DNA of 23,377 nt from Planctomycetota bacterium (GTDB lineage: Bacteria > Planctomycetota > Phycisphaerae > WQYP01), in NCBI GenBank assembly GCA_021798635.1, contig JAJZGH010000041.1:1-23377 (forward strand), in the 5' to 3' direction. A program made the position numbers and the translations under genes. The notes beneath the pieces are model-generated. The model did not search any database. It saw nothing but the letters and a program-made list of their open reading frames with translations, and was not told the DNA's origin. How positions within the stretch are numbered: the first letter of the stretch is position 1; each line of letters starts with the position of its first letter. Below are positions 8,155 through 15,546 of the stretch, piece by piece.

Positions 8155-8315
8155 GCGCTAATTGCATAACCCCCCCCCCGTGATTGTTTACCCTACGCCG
8201 GGGCAGCGCAAGACCAGCCCGATTGAATCCCAATGCACCCTCCCACCATCGCGGAATTCCTTGCCCAACTGCCGGTGATTGATTAACACCCATGAACCGT
8301 TACGCGTACCAAATT

Positions 8316-8335
8316 AAAGGTACCTGACACCTTTT
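8316..8335 (+). repeat. REP-like palindromic element, copy 1
   Basis: AAAGGTACCTGACACCTTTT matches the copy at 21815-21834 exactly over 20 bases in inverse orientation. Each copy is itself an imperfect palindrome: AAGGT and ACCTT arms around GACAC/CAGGT-type loops. Confidence 0.75.
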
Positions 8336-8386
8336 ATTCAAAATCGGCGCGCGGCGATGGATCGGCTGGACTGTGGTGCCGCGCGT

Positions 8387-8415
8387 AAAAAAAGCAGCTG
8401 GTCGGCTTGCGCCGA
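8387..8415 (-). terminator. Possible weak terminator of rplU
   Basis: On the minus strand TCGGC-GCAA-GCCGA (8415-8402) is a 5-bp stem with a GNRA tetraloop. A T7 run (8393-8387) follows only after an 8-nt gap, so this is not a textbook terminator. Confidence 0.3.
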
Positions 8416-8464
8416 AAATTGCCTGGTATTTTATTGCCGTTGATTTTTATGTATGCACATCGCA

Positions 8465-8782
8465 TCAGCCATTGATGGATTCGATTTGCACGCCGATATA
8501 CCGTTGACGGTGGCCTACGCGGCGGTGGAAGCCTTTGCGGCGGGTGAAACGTTCAACGAAAATTTTATCAGCCTTCATTTCGCCGATGATTTTTGCGGTG
8601 ACGGATGCACCGGCCACAACCGGCTGGCCGATCTTCACGCCGCTGTCATTTGAAACCAGCAGAATCTTATCAAATGTCAGTGTGGTGGCACCTTCCGCCA
8701 AGGGGCGGAGATCAATTTCCAGCTTATCGCCGGGTTCAACTTTGAACTGTGTACCACTGTCTTCAACGATTGCGTAAGCCAT
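8465..8782 (-). CDS. rplU: 50S ribosomal protein bL21
   Basis: Encodes 105 aa, the normal length. The start at 8782 has AGGGAGG about 6-8 nt upstream and gives MAYAIVEDSGTQFKVEPGDKL; a longer in-frame version adds 11 residues and lacks an SD. Family marks are AIVEDSGTQFKVEPGD (usual AIVetGGKQYkVeeGD), FDKILLVSNDSGVKIGQP, VAGASVTAKI and the terminal RRKGFHRRVGHRQRYIGVQIESI, which matches the bL21 C-terminus. It binds 23S rRNA in the large subunit. The usual partner rpmA (bL27) is not downstream; only non-coding sequence follows. It lies 114 bp after the stop of the secreted TPR gene, on the same strand, and no strong promoter of its own is obvious. Confidence 0.95.
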   Translation of the reverse strand: MAYAIVEDSGTQFKVEPGDKLEIDLRPLAEGATTLTFDKILLVSNDSGVKIGQPVVAGASVTAKIIGEMKADKIFVERFTRRKGFHRRVGHRQRYIGVQIESING

Positions 8783-8896
8783 ATAGCGGCCTCCCTGGTT
8801 CAATACAACGCCCAAACGCCCCGGTAATCCCGGTAACTCGGCGAAAGCCCAGTAGTATGCGGTAAGATCAGGCTTAAATCAAGCCGTCAGCAGACG

Positions 8897-11302
8897 CTAC
8901 TTTTTCCCGCGGGCGGCGGCCGGCTTTTTCACCGGGCCAAGGGCGGCTTGCGCGGCCAGTTCTACGGCCCAGGCGGATGCACGCTTGTTTTTGTCCGCAT
9001 GGCTCAAGGTGGACAACTGTTTGGCTGCGGCGGCCAGAACATCGGCTTTGTTGGTCTTTTCGGCAACGGCCAAAATTCGCCAATACGCCATCATACGCAC
9101 AACCGCCCGATCTGATTTCGTTCCGGCAAGAAGCGCCTGGGAAAGCTGTTTGGGAGAACCCTTGAGCGGTGCCCAGCGCGTCAGCCAGGCTTGGGCAAAA
9201 TAATCATCAGGCGTACCGATAATATTCATCAGTGCCGAGGTAATTTTCTTTTTGAGTGTACCGATTGCCTTGCTCTGATCGGTCGCCGAAGCGCTGGGTG
9301 CTGCTGAGCTTTCAATAGCCGGAAGCACGGCCAAACTTCGGGCCAGCACGCCGGCTGCCAGCATTTGCCGGCGCGCGGGCACGGACGTCAGGCTCGTGGC
9401 GAGGTTGGAAAGGGATTGTGGATCACCCGGGCAGAATCCATCAACATTGAAATATCCCGCATTCACTTCCATGCCACCCAAGCCGGGGACAATTTCCGAT
9501 TGCATAATAGCCAGTGGATTGGTAATAACTTCCACCTGTCCGCCGAGGATGGAAATCGGATTGCTCAAAATCAGTCGTCGCAGTTCACCCTGATCCACGC
9601 GGTATCGCACGGTAATACCGCCCTGCGGCTCCAGGCGCAGAATGGGCGGATTATTGTCCACGGCATAAACGCCCAACGCTGAATTATTAACGCCTTGAAT
9701 ACTGCCTGCCATGGCAATACCTGTTGTAATCGCGGTATTGGCACCGACCGCCAGCGTGCACGGTGAGGTGTTGTAATAGTGAACCCGCAGATACATGGGA
9801 TCACCGGCGGTGATAAACCGATTGGACCAGTCGGTTGTGACCAGCACGATTTTGTCCGGATGATCCAGTGCATCCAGCATGGATTTGGGATAACCGGCAG
9901 CCGCGTGGCGGATCGCCGCCCCCGGCTTCGATGGCGTAAGAATAATGCCCAGATTCGCAGCCGCCTGCGTTACATCCAGGGTGGGCAGCGCCGGCAGGGA
10001 AGAATTCCAAAGTTGCGCGAGAATTTTGCCGGCCTGTTTCTTCTGATGGTTGGTTGCCAAAATGCGGGCCACGCCCAGCAGCGCGTAGGGATCATTCCCG
10101 GCCTTTTTCAAATGGGTCAAAGCCGCGGCGGTGTAACCTTGTCGCAGCAATTGCCAGCCGCGAAGACGGTAATATTCCGGTGCGCCGCCCGGGAGCTTTT
10201 TTTCAAGATTCGCAACCCGATGGGCAATATCCTGGGGAAGTTTGGAGTTGTAAAACAGATCCAGCCACACATCATCGGCCTGCAGCGAGGTATTTTTGGG
10301 ATCGGCTTTAATCGCCGCAGCCAGGCGATGGTGAATGCGCGCCAGCAGGGCTTGAGCGGTCGGGCCGGAAACAAAATGTCCCGCCGTGCGATGGGTCAGG
10401 GCAATCATCAATATGGGGGTAAGGGGGTGCTTCAAAGCCAGCAATTCGCCCATATAAGCCTGATATTGGTCATTCTGCCCCGCGATCGCCCAATAGGCAG
10501 CCAGGTTGGCCGCCAGCGTGGGGGATATACTCATGTGCCCTTGCTGATACTGGCGAATCGCAGCATCGGACCAGGAGGCGGCCTGTTTATAATCATGAGC
10601 ATCGGCAAGAATATCGGATACAGCGGAAAGTGCGTCCGGCTGGTAGGGATCAGCCTGCAATGCATGCAATAGGGCGTACAGCCGCTGGGATGTCGGGGCA
10701 TTCTCCGCCGCCAAAGTACGCGCCAGGGCCTGCCAGGCTGTCAAATTCGCGGCGTTGAGTTTAACGGCACGGATGTACATATTTGCAGCTGAATCTTTTC
10801 GCCCCTGGGCTTCCAGCAATCCGCCGATTCTTTGCGCCATGGCGCTACGTACCTGGCTGTTAAAGGCCTTGTGCGACAGGACAGTGCGGTAGACAGAAAT
10901 TCGACCGGCCACGGTTTGCCGCCGCGCTGCGATAGCGTCAAAAAGCTGCACTTGGGCGGTGATATCATTGGGCTTCAGATTGACTAATTTCTGCAAAACC
11001 CTGGCGCGCAGTGCAGGGTCGCCATTGGCCTGGGCGGCTTCCGCCAGAAGTCGCAGGGCGGTGGCGGATGTTGCGTCGACGTGTTGCGCTTCTTCCAGCA
11101 ACGTCACCGCCTGCCGTGCGGCAATATTGGCCGGAAGACTAAGATTGCGGCTGACGGTGCGCGCATCATCAATAAGTTGCCCCGCCAGCAGATGCTGCGC
11201 TGACCCGCGCCCTTGAGCGTGAACCATGCCAAGCGGTAAGCTTGCCGCCCCGGCCGCGAGCATAAGGGCTATTACTCTTTTGCGCAAGTGAAAGATCATC
11301 AT
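8897..11302 (-). CDS. Large secreted TPR/helical-repeat protein of unknown function
   Basis: Encodes 801 aa. The start at 11302 is chosen because AAGGA lies 5 nt upstream and a signal peptide follows (MMIFHLRKRVIALMLAAGAA, then SLPLGMVHA before QG). An ATG 24 nt earlier has no SD. Residues about 40-450 are an Ala-rich helical array with TPR-like spacing (for example ATALRLLAEAAQANGDPALR, LNAANLTAWQALARTLAAEN, YYRLRGWQLLRQGYTAAALTHL). Residues about 485-600 look like a beta-sandwich (KIVLVTTDWSNRFITAGDP, YLRVHYYNTSPCTLAVG, GITVRYRVDQGEL). The last 170 residues are helical again and end in a Lys/Ala-rich tail. Two Cys residues (TSPCTL, DGFCPG) could form a disulfide. It probably acts in the periplasm or at the cell surface as a scaffold. 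No enzyme motif is seen, and I do not recognise the family. Confidence 0.8.
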   Translation of the reverse strand: MMIFHLRKRVIALMLAAGAASLPLGMVHAQGRGSAQHLLAGQLIDDARTVSRNLSLPANIAARQAVTLLEEAQHVDATSATALRLLAEAAQANGDPALRARVLQKLVNLKPNDITAQVQLFDAIAARRQTVAGRISVYRTVLSHKAFNSQVRSAMAQRIGGLLEAQGRKDSAANMYIRAVKLNAANLTAWQALARTLAAENAPTSQRLYALLHALQADPYQPDALSAVSDILADAHDYKQAASWSDAAIRQYQQGHMSISPTLAANLAAYWAIAGQNDQYQAYMGELLALKHPLTPILMIALTHRTAGHFVSGPTAQALLARIHHRLAAAIKADPKNTSLQADDVWLDLFYNSKLPQDIAHRVANLEKKLPGGAPEYYRLRGWQLLRQGYTAAALTHLKKAGNDPYALLGVARILATNHQKKQAGKILAQLWNSSLPALPTLDVTQAAANLGIILTPSKPGAAIRHAAAGYPKSMLDALDHPDKIVLVTTDWSNRFITAGDPMYLRVHYYNTSPCTLAVGANTAITTGIAMAGSIQGVNNSALGVYAVDNNPPILRLEPQGGITVRYRVDQGELRRLILSNPISILGGQVEVITNPLAIMQSEIVPGLGGMEVNAGYFNVDGFCPGDPQSLSNLATSLTSVPARRQMLAAGVLARSLAVLPAIESSAAPSASATDQSKAIGTLKKKITSALMNIIGTPDDYFAQAWLTRWAPLKGSPKQLSQALLAGTKSDRAVVRMMAYWRILAVAEKTNKADVLAAAAKQLSTLSHADKNKRASAWAVELAAQAALGPVKKPAAARGKK

Positions 11303-11428
11303 GGCAATCCTTTTTAACCGATTCATTTTACTTCATAGTAACCGCACGCATTACGTGCGCCGAGTCCGGCCTGGAATGCCGGTCATTTCGGCTATTCAGC
11401 GGGTACGACCCGTGACGAAAGTACCTGC

Positions 11429-11457
11429 TTTATATCGGTCAGAATCAATATGGTCAA
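11429..11457 (-). promoter_or_regulatory. Sigma70-like promoter of the secreted TPR gene
   Basis: On the minus strand TTGACC (11452-11457, 5 of 6), a 17-bp spacer and TATAAA (11429-11434, 5 of 6) predict a leader of about 120 nt before the ATG at 11302. Two short stems lie in that leader (CCGGC/GCCGG and CGCAC/GTGCG, around 11345-11385). Confidence 0.7.
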
Positions 11458-11594
11458 TGCCGTAATCCGCGATTTTACCGGAATTGCAGTCGGATGAGTT
11501 GCCGGTGCGACAAAATCACGCCGTTTTTCCCAAGGTCCAATAACGTATGCAGTCCCGAAAGTGACAGCAATCCGGGCATGTTCTGGAGATAGTC

Positions 11595-12956
11595 TTAAGC
11601 TCGGCTGGCACGGACATCGCCGGCGCGGGCGGCTTCGGTGTCAATATTCAGTTCGATCTGATCCAGGTGCCGGGAGAAGGTTTCATCGGTTTTTCTGGCG
11701 TCTTCGATGGCCCGCAGGGCGTGCATGACGGTGGTATGATCGCGGCCGCCAAAATACCCGCCGATTTCCTCCAGCGAATGGCGTGTTTTGCGCCGGGCAA
11801 TGTACATGCAGACCTGCCGGGGAAGTACGACAAATTTATGCCGTTTTTTGCTTTGCAGGTCAGAGAGCCGCACATTATAGAAAACCACAACCTGTTGCAT
11901 GATGGTTTGAATCGATACCAGCCGTTCGGAGGGCGGAGTCATATCTCCCAGAGCCATGGCGGCGATGGATTCGTCATATTTCCCGCCATTGAGCATGGCA
12001 TAAGCCTGCACCTTGGTCAAAGCGCCTTCCAACTCACGGATATTATTTTCAAACCGGCGGGCGATCATTTTGACCACTTCATCGGGCAATTCAATACCCC
12101 GCAGTTCGGCCTTTTTCCGAACAATGGCATAGCGTGTTTCATAACACGGTTTTCCAACCGGGGCGATCATGCCGTTGCTGAAGCGCGATACCAGCCGCTG
12201 TTCGAGTTCGGGAATTTCCGATGGGTGACTGTCGCTGCTTAAGATAATCTGCCGGCCCTGCTGAAAAAGCGCATTAAACGTGTGGAAGAACTCTTCCTGT
12301 GTGCGATCATGGCCTTTCAGGAAATGAATGTCATCCACAATCAGGACATCCACACTGCTGCGGTAGATATTTCGGAACTGCATCATATCACCGGATTGCA
12401 CGCATTCCATGAAATGATTGACAAAATTATCGCATGACAGATACACAATTCGCATATCCGCCTGGCGCTTCAGCAATTCCTGGCATGTGGCCTGAAGGAG
12501 ATGCGTTTTTCCCAGGCCCGGGGCACCGTGAATAAACAAGGGGTTGTAGCTTTTACCGGGCTGACCGGCCACAGCCATGCACGTGGCGTGGGCGAGCTGG
12601 TTGGTGGGGCCTACGACGAAATTATCAAATACATAATCCGGCGACAAAATCACGTCATTGTAAATATTGGCTAATTTAGTCGGTACGCCACCCACGGTAC
12701 CGCAGACAAAATTAATGGTTACGAGTTTACCCGTGACGGCTTGAATAGCTTCATTAAAAATATCGCGACACCGCATGGTGAGATATTGCTGCTGCACCGA
12801 TGAGGCGCAACGGACGGTCATGACACCGGAATTAAAATCCAGCGGTGAGAGTTCAGAAAACCATTGCCGCACCATGGCGGAATGGAGGTTTTTAATATAG
12901 GTGATCACTTCATTCCAGATGCTTCGTGCACTGGTGACATTGTCCATGTTTGACAT
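11595..12956 (-). CDS. dnaA: Chromosomal replication initiator protein DnaA
   Basis: Encodes 453 aa. The start at 12956 has AGGAG 7 nt upstream; a longer frame would add 17 unrelated residues. Domain I is residues about 10-80 (SIWNEVITYIKNL...QWFSELSPLDF). Domain II is very short. Domain III (AAA+) has Walker A GAPGLGKTH (144-152), Walker B VLIVDDIHF (204-212), the arginine-finger region LEQRLVSRFSNGM and sensor II RELEGAL (307-313). Domain IV carries the DnaA-box-binding signature IGGYFGGRDHTTVMHALRAI (398-417). It melts oriC and loads the replicative helicase. dnaN, recF and gyrB are not adjacent. The gene is followed after 292 bp by an unrelated secreted protein and preceded by a 644-bp gap and accA. 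Confidence 0.97.
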   Translation of the reverse strand: MSNMDNVTSARSIWNEVITYIKNLHSAMVRQWFSELSPLDFNSGVMTVRCASSVQQQYLTMRCRDIFNEAIQAVTGKLVTINFVCGTVGGVPTKLANIYNDVILSPDYVFDNFVVGPTNQLAHATCMAVAGQPGKSYNPLFIHGAPGLGKTHLLQATCQELLKRQADMRIVYLSCDNFVNHFMECVQSGDMMQFRNIYRSSVDVLIVDDIHFLKGHDRTQEEFFHTFNALFQQGRQIILSSDSHPSEIPELEQRLVSRFSNGMIAPVGKPCYETRYAIVRKKAELRGIELPDEVVKMIARRFENNIRELEGALTKVQAYAMLNGGKYDESIAAMALGDMTPPSERLVSIQTIMQQVVVFYNVRLSDLQSKKRHKFVVLPRQVCMYIARRKTRHSLEEIGGYFGGRDHTTVMHALRAIEDARKTDETFSRHLDQIELNIDTEAARAGDVRASRA

Positions 12957-12980
12957 TACCCGGCTCCTATTTTTCCGGGT
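12957..12980 (-). promoter_or_regulatory. Hairpin placing the dnaA SD in its loop
   Basis: In the dnaA mRNA, ACCCGG (12980-12975) pairs with CCGGGT (12963-12958). The 11-nt loop AAAAATAGGAG holds the whole SD, and the 3' arm ends one base before the ATG at 12956. The 6-bp stem has five G-C pairs. Confidence 0.55.
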
Positions 12981-13600
12981 GAATTCAAGGCGCAAAGCGC
13001 CCCTCACCCTGCGACCAGGCGCGATGGTCGATCCGGAAAAGCCTGAAGGAATTTTACAATTTATTAGGTTCGCATCCTGCGGGGAAAATCATCATGCACC
13101 CAGACCGGATTAACCGGCCTAAGCATTGCATGCGATACCGACTTCATTCACTTCCACCCGGCCAAACATCCTTGCATGGCCGATTCACATGTACTTCCAT
13201 CCCAGCCTTCGTGTATGCATACTCTGCTACAGCTTCCGCCGATAGCAGCGTGTGCACGCACACAGGCGGTGATTTGGGCGAATTCGGCGTTCACCGCACT
13301 CGCTTAACCACAGATACAAAGATACGCATGAGAACGGGCGCTGTCAATGGCAAATCTTAATGTATTAAAAACCCGCTGTTTACAAACAGATTCCGCATAT
13401 CCCGGCCGCCGTTCCCGCACAAAATCGCCGAAGTGCTCCGGGGAGGGGCACCGGAGTTTTTCATGCTCACCAACCCTTCTGCTTACCGCGCCATACCGGC
13501 ATGAATGCCTGGGCGCGGAGGGACGCTTTTCATATATTGATCTCTAAACTAGTATATATTTATATATGACCGCGCACAGCACATGGAGCCTTCCGCCCGG
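12981..13600. other. Non-coding region between accA and dnaA
   Basis: About 620 bp without a supportable gene. It contains a GGCGC-AAA-GCGCC stem (12989-13001) in the dnaA leader and a -10-like TAAAAT for dnaA (minus strand, 13056-13051) without a good -35. It also contains a single near-consensus DnaA box TTAACCACA (13304-13312) and the inverted repeat CTGTTT-AC-AAACAG (13376-13389). A hairpin with T5 lies at 13436-13461 and an AT-rich block at about 13525-13569. No cluster of DnaA boxes is visible, so an origin call is not supported. Confidence 0.45.
13436..13461 (+). terminator. Terminator-like hairpin on + strand without an upstream gene
   Basis: CTCCGG (13436-13441) pairs with CCGGAG (13451-13456) over a 9-nt loop and is followed by T5 (13457-13461). 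No coding gene on + precedes it. A small RNA starting near 13370 is possible: weak CTGTCA 13341-13346, 16 bp, TATTAA 13363-13368. Confidence 0.4.
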
Positions 13601-14707
13601 TCAGGCCCCGGTCATGGCTTCGGAGCCGTATTTGCGCAGCCGCAGATACCGCTGATCCACCAGATCCTCCGACGAGACGGTCTTGAGTTCCCTTAACGCC
13701 CGGTCAATGTAACGTTCCAGCGCTTCGGCGGCGGCCCGGGGATTGCGGTGTGCCGCACCCAGCGGCTCGCGTATGACATCATCAATAATGCCGGTCTGCT
13801 TAAGTTCTTTGCTGGTAAGTTTCAAGGCTTCAGCCGCATCGGCGGCATTGGCTGAACCCTTCCACAATATACCGCTGCAGCCTTCCGGTGATATCACGCT
13901 GTACCACGCGTATTGCAGCATCGCCAGGCGGTCTCCCACACCGATGCCCAAGGCCCCGCCGGAGCCGCCTTCACCGATGACAATGCAGATAATCGGAGTG
14001 GGTAAAACCGCCATTTCCCGCAGGTTCAGCGCAATAGCCTCCGCCACGCCACGCTCTTCCGAGCCTAAGCCGGGATAGGCTCCTGGCGTATCAATAAAGG
14101 CCACAATCGGCAATCTGAATTTTGCCGCCAGTTGCATTTTTAATAAGGCCTTGCGATACCCTTCGGGATGCGCGCAGCCAAAATTGCAGGCGATTTTTTC
14201 CTTGGTATTTCGCCCTTTCTGGTGGCCCACCAGCATGACCTTATGTGTGCTGATTCTACCGGTGCCGGTCACAATGGCTTTGTCATCACCGTAGCGGCGA
14301 TCGCCGTGGAGTTCTTCAAATTCCTTGACGATCAAATCAATATAATCCCGGGTCTGCGGGCGGGCTGGATGGCGCGCCACCTGCACGGTTTCCCAGGCGG
14401 AAAGATGATCATACGTTTTTTTCATCAGCGCCGTGAGATTGTCGCGCAAACGCATAATTTCAGTGTTGTAATCCACCCCCTTCTGCTCCTGAATGACCAC
14501 CAACTCCTGAATCTGCCGTTCTAATTGCAGCATGGGCTGCTCGAAACTCAGTCCCAGTTGGGCGCTGCGGGGTGCCGCGTCGGTGGAAGTGGTTGCAGGT
14601 GTTTCCGTTTTTTCAGCGGCGCGTGACGCCTTTGATGCCGCCGGCGTAACGCCGCCGCTTTTTTTTGCTGTGGATTGCCTGCTTTTTTTACTGCGTGCGG
14701 TTGCCAT
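13601..14707 (-). CDS. accA: Acetyl-CoA carboxylase, carboxyltransferase subunit alpha
   Basis: Encodes 368 aa. ATG at 14707 has AGGAG about 6 nt upstream; the longer frame is not needed. The conserved part begins at LSFEQPMLQLERQIQEL (from residue about 53, aligned with the E. coli start). It continues with WETVQVARHPARPQTRDYI (105-123), HGDRRYGDDKAIVTGTGRI, GHQKGRNTKEKIACNFGCAHPEGYRKA, FIDTPGAYPG (204-213), IGEGGSGGALGIGVGDR and SVISPEGCSGILWK. These fix it as AccA, which with AccD moves carboxyl from biotin to acetyl-CoA to give malonyl-CoA for fatty-acid synthesis. The first 50 residues are an additional Lys/Ser/Thr/Ala-rich extension (MATARSKKSRQSTAKKSGG...), about 45-50 longer than the usual 315-320-aa protein. 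accD is not adjacent. Confidence 0.96.
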   Translation of the reverse strand: MATARSKKSRQSTAKKSGGVTPAASKASRAAEKTETPATTSTDAAPRSAQLGLSFEQPMLQLERQIQELVVIQEQKGVDYNTEIMRLRDNLTALMKKTYDHLSAWETVQVARHPARPQTRDYIDLIVKEFEELHGDRRYGDDKAIVTGTGRISTHKVMLVGHQKGRNTKEKIACNFGCAHPEGYRKALLKMQLAAKFRLPIVAFIDTPGAYPGLGSEERGVAEAIALNLREMAVLPTPIICIVIGEGGSGGALGIGVGDRLAMLQYAWYSVISPEGCSGILWKGSANAADAAEALKLTSKELKQTGIIDDVIREPLGAAHRNPRAAAEALERYIDRALRELKTVSSEDLVDQRYLRLRKYGSEAMTGA

Positions 14708-14754
14708 CGTTGACTCCTGTTTACCCAAGCGCGCCGCGTTGCGCCTTAAGGTGG

Positions 14755-14784
14755 ATTTTATCACCCCGGACGGAAGTTCACCAA
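14755..14784 (-). promoter_or_regulatory. Promoter of accA
   Basis: On the minus strand TTGGTG (14784-14779), an 18-bp spacer and TAAAAT (14760-14755) with a TGA extension give an extended -10 (TGATAAAAT). The leader is about 40 nt. Confidence 0.6.
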
Positions 14785-14866
14785 TTATCCGCTTACGATG
14801 ACTTTATCTTACCTGGCCTTTTCTCGTAACGCAGGAAAGAACTGGAATCTTATTAAGCCGTTGGGC

Positions 14867-14894
14867 TTGCTGATTTGGAGGCATTGTCGATAAT
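14867..14894 (+). promoter_or_regulatory. Candidate promoter of the DUF4416-wecA-ligase unit
   Basis: TTGCTG (14867-14872), a 16-bp spacer and GATAAT (14889-14894, 5 of 6) lie 60 bp before the DUF4416 start. This is the only reasonable pair in the divergent accA/DUF4416 gap. Confidence 0.4.
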
Positions 14895-14954
14895 TCAGCC
14901 TGCGGAAGCCGCACGCGGCCAATCCGCCCTGAATTGATAAAAGGCGACGGAGTT

Positions 14955-15506
14955 ATGGCTTTACCCAATCAACCCCTGCCGGTGCTGCGGTTTGCCGGAA
15001 TCATTGCCGGGAACAACGCGATGCTGGCGGCGGCGCGGCAACATCTTTCCAACTGCTACGGTCCCATTGATGATCAATCGGAAATTATCGCTTTTAATTT
15101 TACCGCCTACTATGAAGACCAGATGGGCACCGACCTGCTGCGGCAATGGGTGCGGTTTGCAACGCTTTGTCAGCCACAGTTGCTGGCCCAGTGCAAGCTG
15201 GAAACCAATAAAGGGGAGTTACGGCTGGCGGAACAGTTTCCCGGTACCGCTCTGCGGCCGATTAATATTGATCCGGGATACGTCTCGCGCACGAAAGTGA
15301 TTTTGGCAACCACCAAAGATCACAGCCACCGGGTTTATCTGGGGGAAGGGATTTTTGCGGAAGTAACGCTGCATTGGACCGCGACAGGCTGGGCACCGTG
15401 GCCCTGGACCTACGCGGATTATCGCACGCCCACGGCCCAGGATTTTTTTCTCCGATGCCGGGAAGCCTATGTAAAACAACTGCCGGCGGCGGCTGGTGCG
15501 CTATAA
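14955..15506 (+). CDS. DUF4416 family protein
   Basis: Encodes 183 aa. ATG 14955 has ACGGAG just upstream; an in-frame TTG 21 nt earlier lacks an SD. The sequence follows the DUF4416 pattern: an N-terminal LPVLRFAGIIAGNN, YGPIDDQSEIIAFNFTAYYEDQMG (residues about 43-66), LLAQCKLETNKGEL, LRPINIDPGYVSRTKVILATTKDHSHRVYLGEGIFAEVTL (about 100-139) and WPWTYADYRT followed by FFLRCREAYVKQL. This family is cytosolic and has no established function. It is first in a unit with wecA (40 bp gap) and the ligase-like gene, suggesting co-expression with polysaccharide assembly, but this is context only. Confidence 0.85.
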   Translation: MALPNQPLPVLRFAGIIAGNNAMLAAARQHLSNCYGPIDDQSEIIAFNFTAYYEDQMGTDLLRQWVRFATLCQPQLLAQCKLETNKGELRLAEQFPGTALRPINIDPGYVSRTKVILATTKDHSHRVYLGEGIFAEVTLHWTATGWAPWPWTYADYRTPTAQDFFLRCREAYVKQLPAAAGAL

Positions 15507-15546
15507 ATCCGCCGCGGCAGATGGACTGGTTCTTTGAGGTTCATGG

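Larger units (their letters stand above)
8155..8464. other. 310-bp intergenic stretch: C10 tract, inverted repeat, REP-like element
   Basis: It holds a C10 homopolymer (8170-8179), the REP-like 20-mer at 8316-8335, and a GC-rich inverted repeat GCGCGGC 8349-8355 / GCCGCGC 8378-8384. It also holds a weak hairpin with A7 on the + strand at 8387-8415. Two tiny frames (8233-8286 and one after it) have no SD or likeness to known proteins. No rpmA-like frame is present. Confidence 0.5.

Noticed and set aside
8233..8286. 17-codon frame MHPPTIAEFLAQLPVID
   Set aside because: No SD and too short to judge; no neighbouring sequence extends it, so a gene remnant cannot be supported.
9779..10672. A 297-codon open frame on + opposite the secreted TPR gene
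   Set aside because: It lies wholly antisense to a gene with a signal peptide, SD and promoter. It has no SD of its own and a composition typical of a shadow frame.
13067..13077. GGTTCGCATCC resembling a tRNA T-loop
   Set aside because: The flanking bases do not form a T-stem, and no acceptor or anticodon arms can be built around it.
13304..13312. TTAACCACA as a DnaA box marking oriC
   Set aside because: Only one near-match is in the region, and TTATCCACG also occurs inside the GT-C gene near 2526. No cluster, so an origin is not claimed.
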